Below, piece by piece: positions 15,249-23,812 of a DNA stretch of 37,935 bases. The stretch covers positions 1 to 37,935 of the forward strand of contig JAIKWL010000015.1 of assembly GCA_024684815.1 (NCBI GenBank). The letters are read 5' to 3'. Position numbers and translations under genes: made by a program. The notes beneath the pieces are model-generated. The model did not search any database, was not told the DNA's origin, and worked only from the letters and a program-made list of their open reading frames with translations. The stretch is from Saccharofermentans sp. Its GTDB lineage: Bacteria; Bacillota; Clostridia; Saccharofermentanales; Saccharofermentanaceae. The first letter of the stretch is position 1, and every line of letters begins with the position of its first letter.

Positions 15249-16967
15249 ATGGGTTTATCGGGGGAAATTTCACTTAAGAGTCCGGTTACACCGCTCCAGG
15301 TTCTGATAGCGGTGCTGCCTTTTGTTACCGGCATTTTTTACGAATGGCAGTCAGCTCTGCTGTCTGTTGCTCTGATCGTGATAATCATTACCGATACCAT
15401 CTTAAACAGGAAGTTCGAAGTTAAGATCAGTTTCCCGCTGTTATTTGCTCTTAGCGTTGTTGCAGGACACGTTTTGTCTTATTTCTGGGCGGCAGATAAA
15501 GGAATGGTATGGCTGGGAGCAGTTAAGTTCCTGCCTCTTCTTCTATTTGTTTTAGCCGCAACAGATAAGGAAGACCTGTTGAGATTCATCCCTCTTTCCG
15601 GCGTGGTAATGACAGTGGTATCTGTTATCCTAAGCAGATTCGATGCTCTCAAGGGTCACATCATTGTCAGCGGAAGGATCGGAGGTTTCTTTGAATACCC
15701 TAATGCTTTCGCGATGTTCCTTCTCGTATGCCTGATCCTCGTACTCTTTAAAGATGAGATCAGCATAATCGACTGGGTGTTTGCGGCAATATTCGTTGCG
15801 GGAATTGCTTTGAGCGGAAGCAGGACCGTGATGGTGCTTCTTGCTTTGACTGCAGTTCTTTTCATCGTATGGGTGAGGGATAAGAAGATCAAGATAATCG
15901 CAGCCATAGCTTTTGTAATTGCAGCTGTCGCAGCCGGCATATATCTTTTCAACAGATTGTCTTCTCTTACAAACGGAAGCACCTTCTATGGAAGGATCCT
16001 TTACTATATCGATGCTATGCCTGTTATCTTAAAGCATCCTTTCGGACTGGGCTATTACGGATACTACTACACTCAGGGATCTTTCCAGACCGGAGTATAC
16101 AGCGTGGTGCATATCCATAACGATCTTCTGCAGACTCTTCTTGATATCGGCTGGATCCCTGCTGCATTAGGGTGCATTATGGTGGTCCGAGCATTTATCA
16201 AAGCTGATTTCCAATACAAAGTGATCCTTGCGATGCTTACGCTGCATCTGTTGTTTGACTTTGATATGCAGTTTGTTTCCATGTCGGTAATTCTTTTGGC
16301 TGCTGCCCTGAAGTCGTCTGAGCCTGTCTTTAAGCCTGCGAAAACAAAGTCTTCCGGCAAAAAGAATTCTTCCAAGTTTTCAAGGCAGAAGCAGGATATC
16401 GGACCTGTCCTTGCAGTCGAGGTGATCGCATCGCTTGCTATAATCGGATTGTCTGCTCCCATCGGGATTGCATCTTTTTATAATTACACCAATGATTTTG
16501 CTAATGCGGTGAAGGTATATCCCATGTATACCGAGGCACAGAAATATCTTCTTGTTACCTGCGAGACGAATGAGCAGATGGACAAGGCCGCAGATTCCAT
16601 CCTGAGTCATAATCCTGATTATCCGCTCGCCAACAATGCCAAAGCAAGACTTGCCTTTTCTTCAGGAGATATCATGTCCATGATGGACTATAAGGAGAAG
16701 GCTATCAGATTTAACAGGTATTCACTTGATGAATATCTCGACTATTTTGATATGCTGAACTACTCGATCTCGCTTTATGCCCAGAGCGGTGATTACGAGA
16801 GTGCCGAATACTGCATAGATAAATGTCTGAATCTTGCTGAAGAGATCAAACGTGTCGACGCGGGCACGTCAAAGCTCGGACGCATGATAGATGACAAACC
16901 TGAGCTGGAACTTCCTGCTGAATATGCTGAATTTATTTCAGCACTAAAGGATATGAAAGGCATATAA
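15249..16967 (+). CDS. O-antigen ligase/polymerase-like membrane protein with C-terminal TPR-like region
   Basis: A 572-residue protein of the Wzy_C (O-antigen ligase/polymerase) type. About ten membrane helices fill residues 10-360. The family's large outer loop reads GLGYYGYYYTQGSFQTGVYS, then VVHIHNDLLQTLLDIGW, where the HNDxLQ motif carries the conserved histidine. A basic linker (KTKSSGKKNSSKFSRQK) leads to a further helix near 388-410. A helical, TPR-like tail follows (YTEAQKYLLVTCETNEQMDK, ANNAKARLAFSSGD). In Gram-positive bacteria such proteins polymerise or transfer undecaprenyl-linked glycans to the wall or to proteins. It is the only non-secreted gene in the repeat-protein locus, so its product may make the polymer those repeats bind; that is inference. 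The start is uncertain because no ribosome site is present. Confidence 0.75.
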   Translation: MGLSGEISLKSPVTPLQVLIAVLPFVTGIFYEWQSALLSVALIVIIITDTILNRKFEVKISFPLLFALSVVAGHVLSYFWAADKGMVWLGAVKFLPLLLFVLAATDKEDLLRFIPLSGVVMTVVSVILSRFDALKGHIIVSGRIGGFFEYPNAFAMFLLVCLILVLFKDEISIIDWVFAAIFVAGIALSGSRTVMVLLALTAVLFIVWVRDKKIKIIAAIAFVIAAVAAGIYLFNRLSSLTNGSTFYGRILYYIDAMPVILKHPFGLGYYGYYYTQGSFQTGVYSVVHIHNDLLQTLLDIGWIPAALGCIMVVRAFIKADFQYKVILAMLTLHLLFDFDMQFVSMSVILLAAALKSSEPVFKPAKTKSSGKKNSSKFSRQKQDIGPVLAVEVIASLAIIGLSAPIGIASFYNYTNDFANAVKVYPMYTEAQKYLLVTCETNEQMDKAADSILSHNPDYPLANNAKARLAFSSGDIMSMMDYKEKAIRFNRYSLDEYLDYFDMLNYSISLYAQSGDYESAEYCIDKCLNLAEEIKRVDAGTSKLGRMIDDKPELELPAEYAEFISALKDMKGI

Positions 16968-17035
16968 TTACTGATATAGTCGTTCTTTATTAACTGTTTT
17001 CTTTTGCGGCAACACTTGTTTTCGGAGGCATGTAA

Positions 17036-20000
17036 ATGAAAAAATCGATTAAGCTTTTAGTTTCTCTCTTATCTGTTCTGATCGTAACAACTGTTTTTTC
17101 TCTGGCTGTTCTGGCTGACGATACCGGCTGGAAGAAAGATAACGACACCTGGTATTACTATGATGATTCAGGTGCAATGGCAAAAGGCTGGAAGAAGATC
17201 GATGAGATGTGGTATTACTTCAATCAATCGGGCGAGATGGTTACCGGTTGGCAGCTGATCGACGGTAATTGGTACTACTTTTATCCATCCGGTAAAATGG
17301 TGTCAGATACCTGGTACCCATCCGGTGCGATGGCTTTAAATGCCTGGGTTGAAGGATTTAGAGTAGACTCCAGTGGTGCGGCTGAAAATATGAAATCCAG
17401 TAATGAGTGTTTTGATTGGGTACTTTCTCCTGGCGGTGAATGGCTGATTTATTGTAAAAAAGACACTTTGCTTATTGGTTCTTATTTAAAGTATTACGAT
17501 ATTAAAGGAAAAATAACTTCTTTGAAGATACTTAAAGCAGCTGATTCACAATATGAGAGTATAGAAATAGTTGCAAATGCTTTTGAAAAATTCGAGAAAT
17601 TAAAAACTGTTGACATATCAGCACCTGTTACTTCGATTGGTGATTCCGCATTTTATCGTTGTAAAAGCCTCGAATCAATAACCATTCCTGATTCAGTTAC
17701 TTCAATTGGAAGTTATGTTTTTTCTGAATGTGAAAGTATCAGATCAATAATAATTCCTGCTTCCCTTTATGATGAAGCTCTCCAAAATAAGATGTATGCC
17801 GGAAGTGGAATAGAATCAATAGTTATCCCTTCATCAGTTACTTCAATCGGAGAAAATGCATTTGAATATTGTTCAAACCTTAAATCAGTTACAATTCCTG
17901 ATTCAGTAACTTCAATCGGGGAAGCGGCATTTTACGATTGTTACAGGCTTGAATCAATAACAATTCCTGATTCAGTAACTTCAATTGCGAATGGTGCATT
18001 TTCCCGTTGTTCAAACCTGGAATCAATAACAATTTCCAATTCAGTTACTTCGATTGAAGAAAAAACATTTTATTATTGTTCAAGCCTTAAATCGGTAACA
18101 ATTCCTGATTCAGTAACTTCAATCGGGGAAGAGGCATTTTACGATTGTGAAAGTCTTGAATCAATCACAATTCCTGATTCAGTTACTTCACTTGGAAAAC
18201 ATGCATTTTATGGCTGCGTTAGCTTGAAAACAATCAATATTCCTGATTCTCTTATTAATGAAGCTTTCGAAAAAGGCTTGTATGCCGGAACACCAATAGA
18301 ATCAATAACAATTCCGAATTCTGTTACTTCAATTGCGAATGGTGCATTTTCCGGTTGTTCCAGACTTAAAACAATAATAATTCCTAATACTGTTACTTCA
18401 ATAGGGGATGGCGCATTTTCTGGTTGCGAAAACCTAAAATCAATAACAATTCCTGATTCAGTTACTTCAATTGGAGATTATGCATTTTCTGGTTGTGAAA
18501 ACCTAAAATCAATAACAATTCCTGATTCGGTCACTTCATTTGGGAGAGATGCATTTTATTGGTGTGAGAGTCTTGAATCAATAACAATTCCGGATTCTGT
18601 TATTTCGATAGGAGATTATGCATTTAGCAGGTGTTCAAGCTTGAAATCTGTTACAATTCCTGATTCAGTTACTACGATTGGAAGTAGAATATTCTCTTCT
18701 TGTTCAAATCTCAAATCAATAACAATTCCTGATTCTCTTATTGATGAAGCATATAAAAATGCTTTGTATCACGGAACCGGAATAGAATCAATCGTAATCC
18801 CTTCATCGGTTACTTCACTTGGAGAATATGCATTTGGCAATTGTTCAAGATTGAAATCTGTTACTATTCCAGATTCTATCACTTCAATCTCGAATGGAGC
18901 ATTTTGGGGCTGTAGAAGCCTTGAATCATTAACAATTCCTGATTCCGTTACTTCAATTGAAGAATTTGCATTTAACGATTGTGAAAGCCTCGAATCAATA
19001 ATAATTCCGGATTCTGTTATTTCAATAGAAGAATATGCATTTCAAGATTGTAAAAGCATAAAGCATATTACTATTCCGGATTCTGTTTCTTCAATTGAAC
19101 ATTCTACATTTGCAGGTTGTGCAAACCTTGAATCTATAACTCTTTCCGATTCTGTTACAACAATCGGATCATTGGCATTCAGAGGTTGTAGAAGTCTTAA
19201 ATCAATAACTATTCCTGATTCAGTTACTTCAATTGGGCATGAAGCATTTATGTTTTGTATCAGCCTTGAATCAATAACTATTCCTGATTCTGTTACTTCA
19301 ATTGAAACATATGCATTTTCCGATTGTACCGGCCTGAAAACTATAATCATATCCGGTGGTTTTCAGAATATTACCAAATTTGCATTTGCCTGTTGTGAAA
19401 ATTTGGAAACTGTTTATCTTTCTGACGGAGTTAAAACTGTTTCCGCAGGTGCTTTTTATGGTTCTCCTGTAAAAGATGTATATTTCGACGGCCGCAAAAA
19501 AGACTGGGATAATATAACAATAACGCCTGCTGTTTTAACGGGAAGACATCCCGGCGAATGGTACATTAATGAGCCATTAGATGCAAAAGATCTGTATGAG
19601 CTTTTTGAAGGTGCCAATATCCATATTTCTAAAATTGATGAGTGGGTACAGGACAGCAAAGGCTGGTGGTATAAGCATTTTGACGGCACATATCCTGTCT
19701 CTAAGTGGGAAAACATCGATAATTTCTGGTACTATTTCGATGCTTCCGGATACATGGTCACAGGCTGGAAGCAGGTAGGCGGAACATGGTACCGTTTTAA
19801 TTCAGTAGGCCAGATGCAGACAGGGTGGATTTGTATCGATAAATTATGGTACTACCTGGAAGATTCGGGCGCCATGGTCACAGGCTGGAAGAAGATCGAT
19901 GGAACATGGTACCGCTTCAACTCAGTAGGCGTCATGCAGACAGGGTGGCAGAGCATTGACGGACAGTGGTATTACTTCAATGACTCAGGCAAGATGCAGA

Positions 20001-20251
20001 GCGGCTGGCAGAAGATAAAAGGAGCCTGGTTCTACTTTGAAACATCAGGTGCTATGGTAACCGGATGGAAGCAGGTAAACGGATCATGGTATTACCTGGA
20101 ATCCTCAGGAGCCATGAAGACCGGCTGGCTTAAGCTCGGCGATACCTGGTACTATCTCGATCCTTCATCAGGAGCAATGGTGACAGGAACAAGAACGATT
20201 TCCGGGAAAGCATATAAATTCAATTCATCTGGCGTTTGCACCAATCCGTAA
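17036..20251 (+). CDS. Large secreted LRR protein with cell-wall-binding repeats at both ends
   Basis: A 1071-residue surface protein. The signal peptide (LLVSLLSVLIVTTVFSLAVLA) is followed by three aromatic repeats (GWKKDNDTWYYYDD onward, residues 30-90). A degraded fourth repeat comes next, then a pre-LRR domain (FDWVLSPGGEWLIYCKK) and some 28 LRR_5 units (residues ~190-830). About nine further aromatic repeats and the end SSGVCTNP close it. Having wall-binding repeats on both flanks is unique in this locus. The LRR units are more uniform (ITIPDSVTSIGxxAFxxCxSLES) and their DNA is visibly richer in A and T than the flanks. This suggests recent expansion or import of that segment. A CGGAGG site lies 9 bases upstream of the ATG. 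Confidence 0.9.
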   Translation: MKKSIKLLVSLLSVLIVTTVFSLAVLADDTGWKKDNDTWYYYDDSGAMAKGWKKIDEMWYYFNQSGEMVTGWQLIDGNWYYFYPSGKMVSDTWYPSGAMALNAWVEGFRVDSSGAAENMKSSNECFDWVLSPGGEWLIYCKKDTLLIGSYLKYYDIKGKITSLKILKAADSQYESIEIVANAFEKFEKLKTVDISAPVTSIGDSAFYRCKSLESITIPDSVTSIGSYVFSECESIRSIIIPASLYDEALQNKMYAGSGIESIVIPSSVTSIGENAFEYCSNLKSVTIPDSVTSIGEAAFYDCYRLESITIPDSVTSIANGAFSRCSNLESITISNSVTSIEEKTFYYCSSLKSVTIPDSVTSIGEEAFYDCESLESITIPDSVTSLGKHAFYGCVSLKTINIPDSLINEAFEKGLYAGTPIESITIPNSVTSIANGAFSGCSRLKTIIIPNTVTSIGDGAFSGCENLKSITIPDSVTSIGDYAFSGCENLKSITIPDSVTSFGRDAFYWCESLESITIPDSVISIGDYAFSRCSSLKSVTIPDSVTTIGSRIFSSCSNLKSITIPDSLIDEAYKNALYHGTGIESIVIPSSVTSLGEYAFGNCSRLKSVTIPDSITSISNGAFWGCRSLESLTIPDSVTSIEEFAFNDCESLESIIIPDSVISIEEYAFQDCKSIKHITIPDSVSSIEHSTFAGCANLESITLSDSVTTIGSLAFRGCRSLKSITIPDSVTSIGHEAFMFCISLESITIPDSVTSIETYAFSDCTGLKTIIISGGFQNITKFAFACCENLETVYLSDGVKTVSAGAFYGSPVKDVYFDGRKKDWDNITITPAVLTGRHPGEWYINEPLDAKDLYELFEGANIHISKIDEWVQDSKGWWYKHFDGTYPVSKWENIDNFWYYFDASGYMVTGWKQVGGTWYRFNSVGQMQTGWICIDKLWYYLEDSGAMVTGWKKIDGTWYRFNSVGVMQTGWQSIDGQWYYFNDSGKMQSGWQKIKGAWFYFETSGAMVTGWKQVNGSWYYLESSGAMKTGWLKLGDTWYYLDPSSGAMVTGTRTISGKAYKFNSSGVCTNP
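17771..19228 (+). repeat. 486-bp higher-order repeat inside the LRR region (three units)
   Basis: A variant LRR unit reading SL[YIN]xEAxxxxLYxG, with codons around GATGAAGC or AATGAAGC, begins at 17771, 18257 and 18743, spaced exactly 486 bp each time. Each 162-residue super-unit is one 24-residue variant followed by six 23-residue canonical LRRs. The third super-unit is followed by ordinary units without a fourth marker. Confidence 0.85.
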
Positions 20252-20445
20252 AGAACGGTTTTTGAGCTCATAAAACAATTAAGAGGCTGATTCCACATAT
20301 ACCCGGACTGCTTAAATAACCCGGTGAGTTTGCCGTGAGTTTACTGTGTAGTCCATGAAAAACAGGACCGGCTCCATTTGCGCGCCGGATACCGAATGAA
20401 AAGGATAATCACGCCTCAGAAACACTTTTGAACAAAGCTGTAGAA

Positions 20446-20501
20446 ATTGTTAATTAAATGTTAACAAATGTTGGAGAATGTGTTAACATATTGTTAACAA
20501 T
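20446..20501. promoter_or_regulatory. Cluster of GTTAAC palindromes upstream of the PPC-domain gene
   Basis: GTTAACA at 20460-20466, GTTAACA at 20482-20488 and the perfect 12-bp palindrome ATTGTTAACAAT at 20490-20501 stand together, with a related TTGTTAATT just upstream at about 20447. They occupy the last 75 bases before the ATG at 20522. The remainder of the 270-base gap (20252-20445) shows no gene and no convincing terminator. Confidence 0.4.
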
Positions 20502-20521
20502 CATCTTGAAGGGGGCTCCAT

Positions 20522-21814
20522 ATGAAAGGCAACAAGTTCAAAGCAGCAGGTGCGGCACTTATAGCAACGATGCTCATGATCGGCGGACAGGTGTCTGCCA
20601 CTCACTTCTCGGATGGTCATGCTGATCCGAACAGGACCGAAGAGATCTATTACGATCAGATGGCCCGTGTATCTTTAAGTGAAAACGATAATGACTTTGA
20701 TATGTATAAATTTGTCCCGAGAGCAACAGGAAAATATACGATCCTGACAGGCGATATTGACGAAGGGGATAATCCGTATGTTTCACTCGCTGACGGTTCC
20801 GGTAAAACGATCGGAAGCTTTAAATATCTCGCAGACGGTATGATAAGCATGGAATTCGATCTTACAAAGGGGACCTCTTATTATATTGTTGCATGGACAG
20901 AAAAACCCAGTACGGCAAGTGATTACACGATATCTGTCATCTATTACAAAGGCTCCGGAAATCCTTATGAAGGCTGGAGAAAGATGGAAGGTGACTGGTA
21001 CTACAATTTGGAGAACGGCAGTTATGCCAAAGGCTGGACCGAGATAAGCAGCAATTGGTATTACTTCAACGAGAACGGGATCATGCAGACAGGCTGGCAG
21101 GATATAAACGGAAAATGGTATTATCTCGGTTCTTCGGGAACTATGACCACAGGCTGGGTATTGATAAGCGGCAAGTACTATTATTTCGGTTCCGACGGCA
21201 TAATGGCTGACGGATGGCAGAGTATCGGCGGAAAGTATTACTATTTTGACGGTGGAAAGATGGTCACCGGCTGGAAGAAGATCGACAATGAATGGTACTA
21301 CTTCACCAACAACGGTGACATGGTTACAGGGTGGAGAATGTCAGGCGGCAACTGGTACTATTTTGCCGGAAGCGGTGCGATGGCTACGGGTATTCAGAAG
21401 ATCGGCAATAAAACATATTTCTTCAATGCATCCGGAATCCTCTCAGGCGGATGGCAGCAGGCAGGTAATAACTGGTATCTCTTTGATGCAGACGGAGTTA
21501 TGGTAACCGGCTGGAAGCTGTCCGGAAGCAAATGGTATTACTTTGATGCAAACGGCGTAATGGCGACCGGGTGGCTTCAGTCAGGCGGAAAGTGGTATTA
21601 CTTCTCCGGTAGCGGAGCAATGGTTACAGGATGGCAGAAGGTAGGAAGCAATTGGTATTACTTCGATAACTCAGGGTCGATGGTGACCGGCTGGGTATTA
21701 TCCGGAAATTCATGGTATTACTTAAGCTCAGGCGGAGAAATGGTAACCGGTACTAAGACTATAGGCGGTAAGGAGTATATTTTCGACTCTAACGGAGTAT
21801 GCACAAATCCATAA
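20522..21814 (+). CDS. Secreted pre-peptidase-C-like domain protein with cell-wall-binding repeats
   Basis: A 430-residue protein. The signal peptide is short (AAGAALIATMLMIGGQVSA, then THFSDG). Residues ~35-145 form a beta-sandwich of the bacterial pre-peptidase C-terminal (PPC) type, with DFDMYKFVPRATGKYTILTG and GTSYYIVAWTEKPSTASDYT. PPC domains usually accompany secreted peptidases, but no catalytic domain is present here. About thirteen aromatic repeats, two of them with KYYYF instead of KWYYF, fill residues ~151-410; the cap ends NGVCTNP. A GAAGGGGG ribosome site precedes the ATG. The product is probably a binding or structural component of the coat rather than an enzyme. Confidence 0.82.
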   Translation: MKGNKFKAAGAALIATMLMIGGQVSATHFSDGHADPNRTEEIYYDQMARVSLSENDNDFDMYKFVPRATGKYTILTGDIDEGDNPYVSLADGSGKTIGSFKYLADGMISMEFDLTKGTSYYIVAWTEKPSTASDYTISVIYYKGSGNPYEGWRKMEGDWYYNLENGSYAKGWTEISSNWYYFNENGIMQTGWQDINGKWYYLGSSGTMTTGWVLISGKYYYFGSDGIMADGWQSIGGKYYYFDGGKMVTGWKKIDNEWYYFTNNGDMVTGWRMSGGNWYYFAGSGAMATGIQKIGNKTYFFNASGILSGGWQQAGNNWYLFDADGVMVTGWKLSGSKWYYFDANGVMATGWLQSGGKWYYFSGSGAMVTGWQKVGSNWYYFDNSGSMVTGWVLSGNSWYYLSSGGEMVTGTKTIGGKEYIFDSNGVCTNP

Positions 21815-21847
21815 ACAGCTTATAACAAGAAAGCACAATTCCTGTTA

Positions 21848-21895
21848 AGCAGAGCGCATCTGAAGTCTTTATGACTGAGGATGCGTTCTGCTTTT
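21848..21895 (+). terminator. Rho-independent terminator
   Basis: AGCAGAGCGCATC (21848-21860) pairs with GATGCGTTCTGCT (21880-21892) with one G-T pair, followed by a T run. Confidence 0.88.
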
Positions 21896-22026
21896 GTCTA
21901 CTCGGAAATAATGCACGGGAGGTATTCCTTTTTGATAAAAAATGATTCACATATAAGCCCACTTAAGACTAATACTTAAACGTTATGTTAAATAAAATTG
22001 AAGTCGCCCAAATGTTTAATTTTCCC

Positions 22027-22035
22027 TGATAAAAT
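22027..22035 (+). promoter_or_regulatory. Candidate extended -10 element
   Basis: TGATAAAAT 80 bases before the ATG at 22115, matching the nonamer found before the genes at 6782 and 13248. The surrounding 21896-22114 stretch holds nothing else I can identify. Confidence 0.3.
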
Positions 22036-22114
22036 CGCAGTATTAACAGTTGAAGATAGCGTGTTTTTTATGTCCGCTGATAAAGGAACTCCAAGGGTGA
22101 ATCGGAGGTGTTTT

Positions 22115-23731
22115 ATGAGAGTCACACGAAGAATACTTTCGGCTTTATTGACAATTATTATCGTAATCTCACCCGTGACCTGGCTTTGTGGGAACGTGGA
22201 AGCTTCAGAAACTGAAGAGAGCTTCTGGAGATCTATGGCAAGTGATGTCTACTATAAACAGTTTACGGATGTTGAGAAGGAACTGTATGACAAGTTTGAC
22301 GATCTGTGCATGGGCTATCTGCTTAGTGAAGAGACCATTCCCAAGATGTATATCAGGATCGACAGTATGAACATATCAGAGGAATCCGTTAAAAAAGTCC
22401 TCAGATTATTCAGGTATTCCAATCCCCAGTATTTTTTCCTCGCATCAAGTTATGGAGTTAATCAATACTATGCTGTTTTATATGCGGATCCGGATTTTGA
22501 ATCCGGTTCGGCAAGAGCTGCTGTAAGAGATAAGATAAAGACCACGGTAAAGAGTTATTTAAATGCCGTATCCTCATATTCGCGTCCGGAAGAGAAAGAA
22601 CATAAGATAGTTGAACTCATGAGTGACAACATAGTTTATGTCAGCGGAGCTGCTTATAACCAGTGCCTTTACAGTGCTGTTCTCGGAAAAACGGTATGTG
22701 CGGGTTATACGGCAATGTTTACAGCATTAATGAACGCATGCGGAATAGAATGTGCAAGCATATGCGGAAGTTCACATGCATGGAATATTGTCAATCTTCA
22801 CGGCTTCTGGTACTACGTTGATGTTACCGGAGCTGATACAGATCAGGATTGGGGACCTTATTACAGATATTACAACTGCAAAGATCCCTATGGAACTCCC
22901 GAAGACTTCATGAAGCCTTATCTTCCTGACGTGCTCTATGACGGGCTCGAGAGTGATTACGATTATTCCAGCAGATATATTACTTCCGGAGGAATAGTTT
23001 ATTTCATCGTTAACGACATTGCGTCGACCGGAAGAAAAGTCTACCGCGTCGGAGGTTCAGGCACATCTGTTCCTTCAAAGATCACATACGATAAAAAAGA
23101 TTATTCCGTACTCTGTTCTCCTTTCAACGGCTGGTGTTCCTATGACGGCGAATGGTTCTACTACACAACTTCCGGCGATATGCTGACCGGATGGCAGGAA
23201 ATCGGGAATAAGTGGTATTACTTTGATTCCGATGGCGTAATGGTAACCGGCTGGAGAGCATCGGGTGATGACTGGTATTGCTTCGGCGAATCAGGTGCGA
23301 TGATAACCGGATGGATGAACGACGGAAATGACTGGTACTACTTCGATGACAGCGGAGCCATGGTAACAGGCTGGCTTATGACAGGTGGCAAGTGGTATTA
23401 CTTCGGATCGTCGGGAGCAATGAAGACAGGATGGTATCAGTCCGGAGGCAAATGGTATTTCTTTGATAATTCCGGTGCGATGGTGACAGGCTGGATCAAG
23501 TCAGGAAACAAGTGGTATTACATAGCAAGTGACGGATCCATGGTAACAGGCTGGTGCAAGGTCGGAAGTGACTGGTATTACTTCGGATCTTCAGGAGCCA
23601 TGAAGACCGGTTGGTATCAGTCGGGATCATCCTGGTACTACTTTGATAATTCCGGAGCTATGGTTACAGGATCCAAAAAGATCAACGGAACCACATATAA
23701 ATTCCGTGATTCAGGAGAGTGGGTAGCATAA
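22115..23731 (+). CDS. Secreted transglutaminase-like protein with cell-wall-binding repeats (copy 1)
   Basis: A 538-residue protein. I start at ATG 22115, five bases after GGAGGT; an in-frame ATG at 21998 would put 39 non-signal residues in front of the signal peptide. Secretion signal: LLTIIIVISPVTWLCG. Residues ~140-285 match the transglutaminase-like core: Cys195 in GKTVCAGYTAMF, His221 in SSHAWNIV and Asp236 in YYVDVTGAD, in the order and spacing of the papain-like triad. Nine aromatic repeats run from residue ~339. The tail ends SGEWVA, so this protein alone lacks the CTNP ending. Transglutaminase-like folds in bacteria act as peptidases or as protein cross-linkers; which applies here cannot be told. 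Confidence 0.85.
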   Translation: MRVTRRILSALLTIIIVISPVTWLCGNVEASETEESFWRSMASDVYYKQFTDVEKELYDKFDDLCMGYLLSEETIPKMYIRIDSMNISEESVKKVLRLFRYSNPQYFFLASSYGVNQYYAVLYADPDFESGSARAAVRDKIKTTVKSYLNAVSSYSRPEEKEHKIVELMSDNIVYVSGAAYNQCLYSAVLGKTVCAGYTAMFTALMNACGIECASICGSSHAWNIVNLHGFWYYVDVTGADTDQDWGPYYRYYNCKDPYGTPEDFMKPYLPDVLYDGLESDYDYSSRYITSGGIVYFIVNDIASTGRKVYRVGGSGTSVPSKITYDKKDYSVLCSPFNGWCSYDGEWFYYTTSGDMLTGWQEIGNKWYYFDSDGVMVTGWRASGDDWYCFGESGAMITGWMNDGNDWYYFDDSGAMVTGWLMTGGKWYYFGSSGAMKTGWYQSGGKWYFFDNSGAMVTGWIKSGNKWYYIASDGSMVTGWCKVGSDWYYFGSSGAMKTGWYQSGSSWYYFDNSGAMVTGSKKINGTTYKFRDSGEWVA

Positions 23732-23753
23732 CAGGGATTTTTCCTTTATGATT

Positions 23754-23799
23754 AAGGATGTATCAGCCTTTTTAAGGCCGGTGCATCCTTTATTATTTT
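23754..23799 (+). terminator. Terminator-like hairpin directly before the second transglutaminase gene
   Basis: AAGGATG (23754-23760) pairs with CATCCTT (23784-23790), and an inner GCCTT/AAGGC stem lies within, followed by TATTATTTT. It ends only about 13 bases before the ATG at 23813. Confidence 0.75.
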
Positions 23800-23812
23800 C
23801 CGGAGGTTTTTT

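Noticed and set aside
21998..22114. Upstream ATG for the first transglutaminase-like protein
   Set aside because: It would put 39 residues in front of a clear signal peptide and has no ribosome site, whereas ATG 22115 follows GGAGGT.
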